From Spirogloea muscicola (taxonomy: Eukaryota; Streptophyta; Zygnematophyceae; Spirogloeales; Spirogloeaceae), in assembly GCA_009602725.1 (NCBI GenBank), contig WELB01000015.1, forward strand, positions 396,770 to 439,929: a stretch of 43,160 nucleotides of DNA, written 5' to 3'. Shown here one piece after another: positions 11,346-22,410 of this stretch. Below the pieces are notes generated by a model. The model did no database searches. It was not told where the DNA came from and saw nothing but the letters and a program-made list of their open reading frames with translations. Each line of letters opens with the position of its first letter. The first letter of the stretch is position 1. A program made the translations under genes and the position numbers.

Positions 11346-11579
11346 ATATACCTGAGCCCACGAGCCCGCGGCGTTGAAGTCGGCTGGCTCGCCGCGTCTG
11401 CTGGACAGAAAGGGCGGCTGTTAAAGGGCGGCGGAAAGGCAGGGCAGAGCGGCCCTTCCGCGGGGGCGTGCTTCTCCGTTTCTTCTTGGGCTTCGGTGGC
11501 CTTGTACCTGACGAAGTGAGCTCGTTTCTTTCTTTGGGACATTGTCCATTATTTCTGGGCTGGCTTGCCAGCCCCTCTT

Positions 11580-11845
11580 CTCCGGGTCTCGGCGGAGTGC
11601 CTCCTTCCCTGCCTCGAGCTACTCGGACCTGATGTTGCTCACTCGCGGGTACTGAGCTTCCCTAGTATGTTGTCGTGATTGGTAGAGTAGAGACGAAAGG
11701 GCTCGCCCATTGAGGATAGGGGCTGGACAAGCCCCTATCCTCAAGAGGAGTCCTTCCTCGGCATCTCATTCTTCGGCTTTGGACATTGTCCATTCTTTTT
11801 GGGCTGGCTTTGCCAGCCTCTCTTTCTCTATGGGCGAGCCTTCTT
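11580..11845 (+). mobile_element. 5'-truncated LINE copy, same subfamily as the two long elements
   Basis: This starts in the C-terminal codons (FPASSYSDLMLLTRGY-stop), continues through a 3' UTR matching the 19.8-22.3 kb element (GAGCTTCCCTAGT, GGTAGAGT, CCTTCCTCGGCATCTCATTC) and ends in the hairpin GGGCTGGCTTTGCCAGCC with ATGGGCGAGCC. TCTTCTC flanks both ends as a possible target duplication. A 51-bp inverted hairpin insertion lies inside it. Confidence 0.8.
11693..11743 (-). mobile_element. 51-bp hairpin-only insertion
   Basis: This is an inverted copy of little more than the terminal hairpin (minus strand: GGGCTTGTCCAGCCCC, TATCCTCAATGGGCGAGCCC). It is flanked by AGAG at 11689-11692 and 11744-11747. 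The undisturbed sequence is seen in the 19.8-22.3 kb element at about 22186, where GGTAGAGT runs straight into GAGGAGTCC. Confidence 0.65.
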
Positions 11846-11849
11846 CTTC

Positions 11850-12136
11850 TCGTATCGAATGCGCCTGGCCGTCTCGCTGCAGGGGTCCATGGCCCGGGCG
11901 CTGCACCTTCGTGCCGGCAGAGCCCTCGCTGCTGCCTCTGGCGCTGGCCAGGGGACCCACTTCCAGGAGCCCAGCATCTCTGATCTGCGGCTGCTTAGCA
12001 GGGGTTACTGAGTGTCTCGTAGCAGCTTTGTTTCTGTTACTTAGCGCTTCCCCTGGCCCCCTTCTCGTACTCTGTTCATTCTTTTTCGGGCTGGTTGTTC
12101 CAGCCCCTATTCTCAATGGGCGAGCACTTTCTTCTT
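11850..12136 (+). mobile_element. 5'-truncated LINE copy, second subfamily
   Basis: The coding end reads MRLAVSLQGSMARALHLRAG then RALAAASGAGQGTHFQEP and SISDLRLLSRGY-stop (about 12011). The 3' UTR contains TTACTTAGCGCTTCCCCTGG and ends in GGGCTGGTTGTTCCAGCCCC with AATGGGCGAGC. The same UTR is the source type for the 98-bp insertion at 11211-11308. Confidence 0.75.
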
Positions 12137-12139
12137 CTT

Positions 12140-12700
12140 CTCCGGGCGCCGCCCCATCCGTCGGTCGCTTCCCGCATTGGGCGAACGCGCGGGCGGTCCT
12201 GGCCCGGGTCACGAGCAGGTCAACGCGCTTTCTTCTTCTTTCTCTTCTTCTTCTCTTGGCCTCTCCCAGCCACCAGTCAATCTGGCCGCGCTTGTTGTTT
12301 CTCTCCCCCGTCTCAGCCCGCACGCCTTTGGCTTTGGACATTGTCTATTCATTGAGCATTGAGCTGGCTCTGCCAGCCTCTGCCAGCCTCTCTTTGGGCG
12401 AGCTCTTTCTTGCCAGCCCCTCTTCTCTATGGTCGAGCACTTTCTTTCCTGCTGTACGTGAGGCGTCTGAGGGTTGTTGCCATCCCCCTGAATGCTCGTC
12501 GAGCTCAGCTGGTGGCAGAGGGGCAGCCAATGAGCGACAAAGGAGGAGGCCCACCAGCTCAGGCCTGACCCACCTGTATGACGTGTTCTTAGTGCTCTGC
12601 AAGTTCGGAGAAAACGGCAGGGATATAGAAGGATAGAAGAAGTGGCACTCCCAAATGGGGCAAGGGCTGCAAAAAGCCAGCCCAAAAGCAGGGATAGCAA
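12140..12700. mobile_element. Cluster of further hairpin-tail fragments, both orientations
   Basis: There are plus-strand tails near 12362 (GAGCTGGCTCTGCCAGCC ... GGGCGAGC) and 12410 (GCCAGCCCCTCTTCTCTATG). A minus-strand tail at about 12630-12690 (GCACTCCCAAATGGGGCAAG, AGCCAGCCCAAAAG) closely resembles the one at 10.93-11.0 kb. No gene is supportable here. Confidence 0.6.
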
Positions 12701-12786
12701 AGTTGCCAGGTATGAAGATGAGCTGCCTTATTTCCCTTGAGCTGCTTCATTCACCCGTGTCTTATAAGCTTAGAGGTACACGCAAT

Positions 12787-12787
<1 letters not shown>

Positions 12788-12856
<69 letters not shown>

Positions 12857-12969
12857 CTCTCTCTCTCTCTCTNNNNNNNNNNNNNNNNNNNNNNNNNNNN
12901 NNNNNNNNNNNNNNNNNNNNNNNNNNNNNNNNNNNNNNNNNNNNNNNNNNNNNNNNNNNNNNNNNNNNN

Positions 12970-13064
<95 letters not shown>
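12788..13064. repeat. CA/CT microsatellite containing an assembly gap
   Basis: A (CA)n run at 12788-12853 passes into (CT)n. Undetermined bases occupy 12873-12969, and (CT)n resumes to about 13064. It lies just 3' of the first kinase gene. A CT/CA-rich tract lies at the equivalent place 3' of the second. Confidence 0.95.
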
Positions 13065-13066
<2 letters not shown>

Positions 13067-13726
13067 TCATCTTCAAACCCCTTCACGACACTGCCATTCA
13101 ATCACGTGTGATTGTCTCTCAAAGTAATGCTTCACTATTACCTACATACGGTCAACAGCAAGTACAGGCCGTGACTACAAGCTGAAAGACAACATGCCTA
13201 TACACGCCTTTCCAGCAGACTCAAGCCCTTTCATGACAATCTTGAATCCCTTTGGCTCAAAGACGTGCTCTTCAGCATGTAGCACGATAACGCGCTTGGA
13301 CAGAACTGCAGATGCATCTGCCTTTTTGGTCCTGCTTTCTGTGTTCATGAAACAACGACGGCTATGCAATGGGCCACTTCCCAGGGGTTGAAGGTTGGCA
13401 ACTTCTTGTGAGCGCCGCTTGTTTAGCTACTATACAGTGTCTGCTTCATGTCTTTTTGACATACATTCAAATAGAATTGAGCACAGCAAATTGTGCATAC
13501 TCCTGAAAGATATAAGGCGACAGCAACGTGCAGTAGCTGTAGAGTATTATCCACAGGTCCTCGTCTGGGGCTGGACTGATGGGCAGAAGGGCCAATGCGG
13601 TCTTCTTATAATCATCAGGTCCAAGCTCTGCGGCAGAGGAAGCTTGTAGAAGCTTGTAGTTCGATGCCGGCTGAGTTGGTCCGAAACAACTTGCTTCAAT
13701 AGGCACCCAAGCCACCTTCTGGACCT

Positions 13727-16700
13727 TTAGAAGGTGCTATAGTCGCTTCCGTTGAGCATGTCTGCTGCCTTTAGCTCACTGGATGCCTGTCCTTCGAGCA
13801 TGTTAACCACCTGACAACAGAAGAGGTGTAAGGCTCTTCTGGAGATGCATCCTCATCACTGGGCACAACACAGCTTGGCATTCCAGACCTGGTATGCCTA
13901 GAAATCTTGCAATTAGATGGAAACAAGACACACAGGTAGCACATTTACTTCCGTGCTGTGTATCAAGAGAGCTGCTAACACAACGTCAATGTAGCTCGAA
14001 ATCATCATAGAGCTAGACATAATGGTGGCCTGTGACCATAAGTACGGGCTAGAGCAGACAGAAGGTGCCTCGTTATGAGCCGTCATCTGACCTGGCTCAT
14101 GGAAGGGCGTTTCCCAGGGGATGATTGAGCACAGTGTGTCGCAGTTATGAGCATACGCTGAACCTCCTCATGATTGTATTGGCCTCTGAGCCGCGGGTCA
14201 ACAAGATGCTTGTAATCACCGGATTGTATGTGCCGATTTGCCTATTGTGATCCCACAACATCATGGGAAATGTGAATCAGCACATACTGCATGTCAACTG
14301 ACTCTGAAACCAGCTGACCTTGACTTCTCAGGCCATTGATGGATAGTTATTCAGCCTTGACACCAGGCCAGGAAGATGGCAAGACGCACTTGTAGGACAT
14401 CCCTTAGCAAAGCTTTTGCTTTCGCAGCTCCCTGCTGAATGTTCTTGTCAGATGTGCCCTGTCATCCTTAAGTTTGCACTGCTGTGTCCATGAGAACCAG
14501 GCTCTGCAAGTGCAGAAGCCTCACATCCAGGTTCATAGCGTCCAATGGTTGGGCCCTAAGGACGTTACCGTCCTTACAAATGGAAGCCACGCACATACCA
14601 CAAGAAAACATAATTGCAAGCTTCCAGCAATGTTCCAGCAATGTTTCTCTGTCTGGAGAATTTCTGCGGATCATACTTGTGCTTACCCAATCCACAAGTC
14701 TGAAATTGCTGTCTCCAAGGGGTCGCCTACCAGTGACTAGCTCCAGTAACACCACGCCCAGGGAGTACACATCCACCTTATCAGTTGCCACCCCATATGA
14801 ATTATAGTGTGGGTCACAGTACCTGTAAAATGGTAGCGCTGGCTTTTCTTCGACATTATATCTTACAGGGAAATATGAATATTTGGCACAAGCCATTGTG
14901 GCAAGTGTTTTCATTCTTCACCTTTGACCAACTCTCAAATAGCATGTTGGATCCAGTCAAAGCATCAAGGGTGTATCTAAGCAGTTCCAGCATGAGAATG
15001 CATGCATTTGGACTCTCAAAGTTATGCAACAGGCCGGGCAGGATGTTGGCTCAAGCTCGAGCTTGGCTTCCGAGGTTTGAGGGAAGCCATTACCCACAAG
15101 TCCCTCCCACTCTGGTCTTGAGATGTGACTCCAGATGTATATCCAGCGGCCTGGCCAAACCGAAGTCAGCTACCTGAAAGGAGCAGAATAATACCGCTTC
15201 AGATTCAGGACAGCTGTGTAAGACATTGTAGTCCACTCAAACAAGTGCTCAAGGCAAGGCATCTAGCACCCTTGCTACGGGACAGCAGCAAAAATAATAA
15301 GGCAACAAGAGCATTATCAGGTAGTCAATGCAATGCATACATGAATGGAGTCAGCAGCACAGTTATATGAGCACGTGCGAACATCTGCAGGCTTATGCAC
15401 GTGATTGTCCTGCGTCGGTGGTGATAGGCATGATATTGTTGACTTCCACGACCGCACGGTAGCCGGCGTCGCGCATCAAGCCCGCCAGGGCATCGCGAAG
15501 GAGAATAACACACGGTCTCGTTCAATCCGAAGAGAAGAGTCGCGTGACTGGGCCAAGCAACGCGTGGTGGGCGCAGTGCCGCCATCCCGGGTCGAACCCG
15601 CGACCTGCCCCCACATCCCCAGACGACCCCACCGCCTGCGGCCCCTCGCCCCACCGCCAGGCGCCTCTGTCTGGACCCCAAATTGCAAATTGATACCAGT
15701 GATTTACCAGTGCTTCATTAGCGCTGTTGAGGAGAATATTTGCCGATTTGATGTCACGGTGAAGGATTTGCAGACGACCTGTATGATACAAGCTTTAAGC
15801 ATGTCACTTTCACGATTGCTCGAGTTTGAGTTGGACTTAATCTGTCAAGTGTCAACTAGCACGTGGGAGCCCATGCACATAATGTCTCCACGATACTTAC
15901 TTAGCACAGTGTGTGAAACTTACTCCTCAAAGCCTGTTCTGCTCAACCTTCAGGGTGAGCTGCTTGTATGACAGGTCTTACATATATGCAGCAAGCTTCA
16001 GTACAATTGAGGATGTTTGACGAAATCATCAACACTTACATCCGTGATGCAGGTAATCTATCCCCTTGGCAGTCCCTATTGCAGCTTTCAATCGCAAAGG
16101 CCATGCCATTGGTGGATGATTCAGCTGGCCTGCAGGACAAGAAGTCTGATGTTTCTCAGTCAGGGTATAAGCTCATTCTCTTGGTTTCTGTTATATGCTG
16201 CCTGGAAATACTTGCAAACTTTCAAGAATAAATGCCATCCATCTTTTGGCCTCTTATGTGAGTACATGTTATGGCTTTGACATGGCAGGGACGTACCATG
16301 AAGGTTGTCGTTCAATGTGCCGTTTGACAAGTACTCATACACCAGAAAGTGGTTGTCCCCAGCACTGCAGCAACCAAGTAGCTTCACCAGATGGCGGTGG
16401 TGCACGTCGCTTATGGTTCGAACCTCGGTTTCAAAATCTTTCTGACTCTGTCGACCACCGAGTAGCTTCTTCACAGCTACATACACACCACTCTGCACGA
16501 GAAGCACAGAAGTGAGTACCCTCATGGAAAGACGCAGCAAGATGTGGGGCCAACAATGGTCTCCAATCGCTCAAAATGTGGTCATTACCATCACTCAATT
16601 CTTATATTATACTTCATATGAATATTTATGGTTTGTGATCCACTAATTCTGTACCTGTTAGATGCCTAACAATCAGAGAGCAGAATCGAGCACGCTGTTG

Positions 16701-18550
16701 TGAGCGCACGCGCATGCTGCATACAATACTGCTTTCTCTCTGAATGTAGGATTGCCAATTTTAGCAACTGATGTTTCAAGAGGGCCCATCAAACAGATGC
16801 TAGTCCTAACACGGCCGCTGCTGTACCCCCCCAATTTGTACATGTACATAGCGACCTGTCTCTCCAGTAGGGTTGACTGGCAAAGCTCTACCTGAAGCCG
16901 GCCTTATAGACATGTCCATAAGCTCCACCTCCAAGGTAGTCCTTGAATTTTCCAGTTGCCTCCTGAAGCTCGGAGTAGCTGAAGAGTGAAAAGGTTTTGC
17001 CGAAGTTCACATTCTCAGGCTTGGGTGATGGTGCGTTCGCACTAACACCAAAAGTAGGTGAAGGCTCCTGTCTGGAGACGTAGGGACGAGGGCCAAGGTC
17101 TGCAGGGGCTGCCACAAGTGCGTACAGCTAGAGTTCAGAATGTGACTTTGCTGGCCATGGCAATTGTCAGCTATTGCAGCGGCGCTTCAAAGCGGGGCTC
17201 TCATGTGCTGACAGACATGCATCGAAATGGTTGAGCCAACATGAGCCACTATAGTCTGCAGATCCCTTACGCCGTCTGTGTTCTGGGTCAATAACTCTGC
17301 TTACCCAGCACTGAAAAGTTAGCTTTTTGACCTTTGCTTGAGCAGTAACTGAAACTGGACAAGTTGTTCAACATCCGACAGGCTTTACATTTGCTGAGGT
17401 TACAGCTCTGACCCCCGCACAGCCTGGTGTAAGCATGTAAGGGCCCTTGTGTTTGTCATCTATCTTACTGTATAGCTGTTTAACAAGCTTCTCATGGCTT
17501 ACTTGGAAAAGAAGGCCATCTCCAAGAAGCTGGATAAGAGTAGACAGGCCTTTGGAATCTCTGCACAATGCACATTCTCCAGTGTGTTGCCTCAGCTACT
17601 TGCAAGGCTCTGCAGTCAAAGCTTGAGGGAGTACCTCCAGCAAGTCATCGTCAAGCTGACCCAAAATTTGCCTTGTTCTGCCTGTGTGTCCACCATATAG
17701 TAACACGAAGCAAGCCTGCTTCTGCTTTGCTTTAAGGCAAGCTTGATCACTGATTGGACACACGGCAGAACATGTGCATGGCATATGTTCAATCTTATAC
17801 GCATGTGAGCAAGCAACTCAGGGCAACTGAGTTCAGCAAAGAGGAGAACAAGTAGGTACATATGCATCTCCTTCATATAAGCCACATTGATTGGAACTTA
17901 CTTGATAGCATGATGGCATGAGACAAGGAATGAAGGCGCAAAAGGGAAAGACCAAGATGAGTACAACGATGGCGCTGAAACCACCTGGAGTCAGGTCTTC
18001 GAACATGCAGCAACCGGCCTGCGGATAGATGATAACGATCAGTACACCAGTTGTATGTTGCCGCGTATGTGCTACCCTCTGGTGGTGGAAGAGCACACAT
18101 AGCAGTAAGGTGCTGCCTTTGAGGACCTTTACTCTGTCAAGACACTGATCCAAAGCAGGCGGACCTGCTGGCCATCTCTACTTTTCTGTGACGACCCAGA
18201 AGAATGATAGACGGGTTGGAAGCTGGAGTTGCTTCATACATAAGGCATGGATGCATCATGCAATACATGTTGTACCCAACAGTATCCTAGCTTCAAGCTT
18301 GACAAGCCACCAGGGCGGCCGGCCCTCGCCTTACCTCAGCCTCACATATCTCGTACGAGACGATGATCTGCCCTGGCTGTTGGGGGACCCTTGGCAGCTT
18401 GATGCGCAGGCCCGGCATGGGCTGTACAGGTACTTGCCCCTGGAAAAGCTGAGGGGGCCCGCCGTATTGCTGGTAAGGAGCTTGCACTGGTTGGGCGAAA
18501 GGATAAGGGTGCTGAGCTGGGTATCCTTTCCTATAATCGTCAGCGGCCAT
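13727..18550 (-). pseudogene. Membrane-module receptor-like kinase, copy 1 (probably decaying)
   Basis: Eleven exons match the intact copy at 23-28 kb one for one: 18335-18550, 17902-18018, 17503-17560, 16892-17108, 16297-16492, 16040-16129, 15708-15778, 15094-15173, 14687-14822, 14092-14241 and 13727-13810. Visible parts are the Pro/Tyr/Gln N-terminus with [18 protein letters not shown], the span FSAIVVLILVFPFCAFIP, RFQRPVYSYP, LGGGAYGHVYK, VAVKKLL, HRDIKSANILL, DFGLARPLD and [20 protein letters not shown]. Two lesions are visible. Exon 4 lacks one base near 16903 (AAGGCCGG against AAGGGCCGG in copy 2), so it no longer joins exon 5 in frame with the standard acceptor. The last exon stops after 27 codons (SDYSTF-stop), while out-of-frame similarity to the copy 2 tail continues to about 13550. 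An acceptor two bases downstream (gcagAG/TGG) would restore the frame, so a shortened product is possible. Confidence 0.7.
15407..15698 (-). mobile_element. About 0.29-kb retroelement-derived insertion in intron 7 of kinase copy 1
   Basis: GTGATT occurs at both ends (15401-15406 and 15699-15704), and the intact paralog lacks this segment. The minus strand encodes a piece of a LINE endonuclease-region protein (LLRDALAGLMRDAGYRAVVE, VNNIMPI). This is related to, but clearly different from, the long elements here (LLRDGMQGVFIEAGFKVAVE). The other half is GC-rich and holds a tRNA-B-box-like GGGTTCGACCC near 15590. Confidence 0.6.
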
Positions 18551-18699
18551 CGAAGAAACGGTGGGGTCCTCTGCGCGCCGGCGATGGCGCCAACGGGGAG
18601 GCGAGACGGCTACTCGTGCAGCTCCTTGCGGCGGGTGCACAAGTAGACGCTTCCAGTAGAGGGCAATGACTGCCGCGGGGCTGGCAGCGGCGCGCGGAC

Positions 18700-19000
18700 T
18701 GGGAGGCGAGGAGCCGGGGAGATGAGCGCGGCTGCTGTATGAGGGAGAGGCGGTGCGCTGGTCGGGCCCATTCGGCGGGCGTCGCCTCGCCTCGCGGTCC
18801 GGTCAAGCGAAAGTCAGCCGGCCTTCCCTGCAGCGAGGCCTGCTATCCCGACGCTTGCTTCGTCGTGTCCATGTGTCAGGCTCAGCTCTTTGGCGTCGAG
18901 AGCAGCAGCTGCAAGAAATGAAGAAGAAAGACGCTTCCACGACGCTTCTTCAGTATAGCTTGTCAGATATGCATGTGCTTACTCGGGGATATTAGTGTCC
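18700..19000 (+). mobile_element. Divergent LINE C-terminal remnant
   Basis: The end of this stretch reads LLQYSLSDMHVLTRGY-stop (to about 18993), matching the FPAxSYSDLRLLxRGY-stop signature. Upstream similarity is weak. It lies just 5' of the kinase copy 1 start codon. Confidence 0.55.
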
Positions 19001-19039
19001 CCCTTAGCCAGCTCGTTACCCAGTTACCAGGACATTTGC

Positions 19040-19500
19040 AAGGCTAATATTGGCCTCCCTTTCAATTTCATGCGCACCGCGCGCCTTCTCTTCCATGAGA
19101 GGGCCGTGGCTGGGAGAGGCCAGCCCAGGAGAAAAGACTGAAGAAAGGTCGAGGGAGCCAACTGAAAGCGCTGAAGCTAGCACACATGGAATCAATCAGC
19201 GGAAAGAGAGGGAAGCGCTCAAGAAAGAAGAGCAAGCTCAAGGCGCTTGCTCAGGTGTGCCAAAATGTGTTTCACAGTCTCGCTCAGAGCTTTTGCCATG
19301 CATTACCGGCAAGCCGCGTCTTGGCTGCTGCTCCTGGTCTTGACGTGGCGACACTCCTTCCGGCTGCGAGCTACTCCGACTTGCGGCTATTGATCATAGG
19401 TAGTACGCTTGCATGATGGCTTGGGATGTGCTTTCCGGCCTCTTCGGACCCTACCACTTCATTTCGATAAGAATTTGTAAATATGGGCTGGCCTTTCATA
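19040..19500 (+). mobile_element. LINE tail and C-terminal remnants
   Basis: There is an inverted tail at about 19100-19140 (GGCTGGGAGAGGCCAGCCC). A plus-strand coding end follows at about 19260-19404 (LPAASYSDLRLLIIGS-stop). A plus-strand tail begins near 19480 (ATGGGCTGGCCTTTCATAGCC). Confidence 0.6.
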
Positions 19501-19821
19501 GCCAACAATGCCTTTTTGTCAGGGATTTCTACGAAGAAGGCTAACTTGGCTTGATACTTTCATCTGCTTTGTCTGATTGTATTCGCTTGTGAATTGTAGC
19601 GAACGGGGCTACCGATCAATTCAAGGCTCTCAATCCAATGTCTGTACATTAATTGCGAATATCCAACAAGAGCCGAAGCCCACACTTAATGTGTACCTCA
19701 ATTGCCATTCGTGAGGTGGCTATCCTTCCCGTGGATCCTGGCAGACGAGCTTAAGTTTGCCGTCCGGTATGTGGACATCGCTCAGCGACCTCTACGTATT
19801 TGCCCGTAATTACTGAGCAGG

Positions 19822-19830
19822 TCAGCTTAG
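19822..19830 (+). repeat. Left target-site duplication of the 19.8-22.3 kb LINE
   Basis: TCAGCTTAG here is repeated at 22288-22296. The match can be extended by CA, which is ambiguous because the element itself starts with CACC. Confidence 0.75.
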
Positions 19831-22153
19831 CACCTCCGGGAAATCTTCTTGGAGGGGGACGCTGCCGACTTCGCGGCGCTCCACCAGGTGTGCCAGCTCC
19901 TCGCGCGCGACCTGGTCCCAGCCAGCATTCGGGACGTCCTGTGCGCCAGTACACTGCTGGCGCTCAGCAAGGCCGGCGGAGGGGTCCGGCCCATCGCCAT
20001 CGGGAAGGTACTCTACCGTCTGGTGGGGCGCGCACTCTGGCAACAGCACGCGGGGCAGGCCCAAGCACACCTGGCGCCCCAGCAGTTTGGCGCGGGGCTG
20101 CGGAGCGGCGGCGAGACGGTCGTGCACGGCGTACGGGCCACCCTGGACCTGCACCCCGAGTGGGTGGCTATGGCAGTCGATGTCCGCAATGCTTTCAATA
20201 GCGTTGATCGGGACGTCATTGCGGAGGAGCTGAGAGAGGCCTTCCCCAGCCTTCTACCCTTCTTCAGGCTGGGGTACGGTCGGCCAAGTGACCTGCTGTG
20301 GCGGACGGAGGGGGGAGCGGTGGAGACCCTCCACTCCACCAGGGGTGCACGTCAAGGGGATCCACTCGCTGGATTCTACTACGCGCTGGCACACCATCGC
20401 GCGCTCCAGGCAACGGTCGCGGCTCACCCTGGCGTGCTGGTGCCGACGTACGCAGATGATACCACTCTGGTGGGACCGCCTGCAGACGTCGTGGCAGCCT
20501 TTGCTACCCTCCAGGTGCAGCTGGGCGCGATCGGCCTGGACATCAGGGCGGACAAGTGCTGTGCCTGGTCCCCGGCAGGTCCCCTGCCAGCCCACCTGGG
20601 CCTGCCCGTGGGCTGCCAGACACCGGCCGAGGGCCTCACTCTCCTCGGCGTCCCCCTGGGCGCACCTGCCTTCGTGGCGGAGCAGCTGCAGGGGCGGCTG
20701 CAGGACCACCTCCGGCCGGCGGCCCGCCTGCACACGCTGAACGACATGCAGCTGGCAACCGCCATGCTGACCCGGTGCATCGCGCAGCGGCCCCATTACC
20801 TGGCCCGCACCATCCTTCCCTCACCGGCGGTGACGGCAGCGTATGAGGCCTTCGACACCGGCATTATGGCGGCCGCAGCCTCCCTCGTGCAGCACCCGGC
20901 GTTCCTCACCACCCAAGCTGCGCAGCTGCAGGCCAGCCTGCCGATCAGTCGTGGCGGCTTGGGATGCCGCTCAGTTGCCCGCGTCTGTGAGGCGGCCTTC
21001 CTGGGAAGCTGGGCGCAGGTGGCCGCCCCCATGTGTCAGAGGTTCCTCGTGCACGGACAACGCGCCCTGGAGCGGGCGGCAGCCGATGTAGAGGCAGGCC
21101 AACTCCCCTTCCAAGTCGCCCTCCGCACTGCCCGCGACAGGCTCCTGCAGGTCCACCCCAACATGTCCGAGCAGACTGTTCCTTTCCGGCACCTCGCCCA
21201 CACTCCAGACCTGCGTGCCCAGGCATGCTTCACGGCGTTGGTCGAGAAGGCGGCCTCTGACCAGGCGGTGGAGCTTCTCCCTCCGCCTGACGGTCGCGGG
21301 CGTGCTCGGCTTCTCTCCGCCTCTTCCCCTGGGGCGGCGGCGTGGCTCCAAGCGCTCCCACTCTATGCAGCACTTACCATGCCCGACGAGGTCTACCGGA
21401 CGGCGGTGCATCGGCTCTTGGGGCTCCTCCCTGCCTGCCTTACAGGTGTCACACAATGCGAGTGCGGCGCCCGGCAAGCCGACCCTGCGGAGCTGGCCGC
21501 GCACATGCTCCGTTGCGCCCACGGAGGCGAGCGGACCGCTTCCCATGATCTTTTGCGCGATGGTATGCAGGGGGTGTTCATTGAGGCGGGCTTCAAGGTG
21601 GCGGTGGAGTGCTCCTCAGTCATGCCCATCCTGCGGGGCGAGGACGGCCGGTCGCACACCCGACGCGCCGACCTGGTCGCTATCCCGCCCGGCGGCGGTC
21701 CCCGCATCATCGCTGATGTGGTGACAACGGACAGCTACGACTCCGGCAACCCCACCAGGTCGGCGTCGTTTGCAGGGCATGCATGTAGGCCTGGCAGCCC
21801 GGGCAAAAGAGAAAAAATGTGCCGATCACCCGGTCGGTGATGAGTTCGCGGCCCTGGCGATAGATGTTCACGGGGCCTTCGGCAGCCGCTGGCTGGATCT
21901 CCTCCAGCGGCTCGCTCGACAGGCTATTGATCGGCGGTCGGGTCCGCCCGGGGCGCTGCCCGGCTTCAATGCCGCCGGGTCGCTCGCCCAGGTCTTTCGC
22001 ATGCGCTTGGCGGTATCGTTCCAGCGATCCCTTGCCCACGCTGTCCACACGCGCGCAGGACGCGCTCTGGCCGCTGCCTCCGGGTCTCGGCGGAGTGCCT
22101 CCTTCCCTGCCTCGAGCTACTCGGACCTGATGTTGCTCACTCGCGGGTACTGA
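19831..22153 (+). pseudogene. LINE copy A polyprotein: reverse transcriptase, zinc knuckle, restriction-like endonuclease (frameshifted)
   Basis: The frame is open to 21840. Reverse transcriptase features include the palm segment AVDVRNAFNSVDRDVI, RGARQGDPLAGFYYALAHH and the catalytic YADDTTLVG. A Cys/His knuckle follows (CECGARQ ... AAHMLRC), then the endonuclease-like region HTRRADLVAIPP ... IIADVVTTDSYD. In most RLE elements the equivalent of RAD is K/RPD (family knowledge). An extra base near 21785 shifts the frame. The remainder (AARAKEKKCADHP, LAIDVHGAFGSRWLDLL, FPASSYSDLMLLTRGY-stop) lies in another frame to about 22153. The N-terminal zinc fingers are absent through 5' truncation. Confidence 0.85.
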
Positions 22154-22287
22154 GCTTCCCTAGTCTGGTGTCGTGATTGGTAGAGTCGAGGAGTCCTTCC
22201 TCGGCATCTCATTCTTCGGCTTTGGACATTGTCCATTCTTTTTGAGCTGGCTTTGCCAGCCCCTCTTTCTCTATGGGCGAGCCTTCA
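19831..22287 (+). mobile_element. RLE-type non-LTR retrotransposon, 5'-truncated copy A
   Basis: This 2.46-kb copy begins inside the reverse transcriptase region at the point equivalent to about 37690 in the longer minus-strand copy, to which it is nearly identical by eye. It ends with a 3' UTR and the hairpin GAGCTGGCTTTGCCAGCCCC, then ATGGGCGAGCC. Flanking duplications TCAGCTTAG mark its ends. It sits in the spacer between the two kinase genes. Confidence 0.9.
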
Positions 22288-22296
22288 TCAGCTTAG
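22288..22296 (+). repeat. Right target-site duplication of the 19.8-22.3 kb LINE
   Basis: TCAGCTTAG matches 19822-19830. Confidence 0.75.
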
Positions 22297-22354
22297 CAGC
22301 AGATGATACATCCGTGGATGTACTTGTCTTTGTTCATGCACGATGCGCGCCTTC

Positions 22355-22410
22355 CTTCTCTCTATGAACTCGGCCACTCAGGCCCTGCACCACTCACAAC
22401 ACGTGCTTCA
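22355..22410 (-). repeat. SINE-like repeat fragment
   Basis: The minus strand holds GGGCCTGAGTGGCCGAG, the core of the dispersed repeat at 42 kb. Only the 5' part is recognisable. Confidence 0.4.

Noticed and set aside
15570-15690. Possible tRNA gene (GGGTTCGACCC T-arm-like sequence)
   Set aside because: The flanking bases do not form the T stem and no convincing D arm, anticodon arm or acceptor stem can be drawn.
15691-15698. TGGTATCA as an LTR-element primer-binding site
   Set aside because: Only eight bases agree with the initiator-tRNA complement, and no LTR or polypurine tract is present.
18293-18640. Upstream in-frame extension of kinase copy 1 (30 extra residues before MAADDY)
   Set aside because: The three paralogs agree only from MAA(D/T/A)D onward. 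The upstream text is Arg-rich and unrelated between copies.
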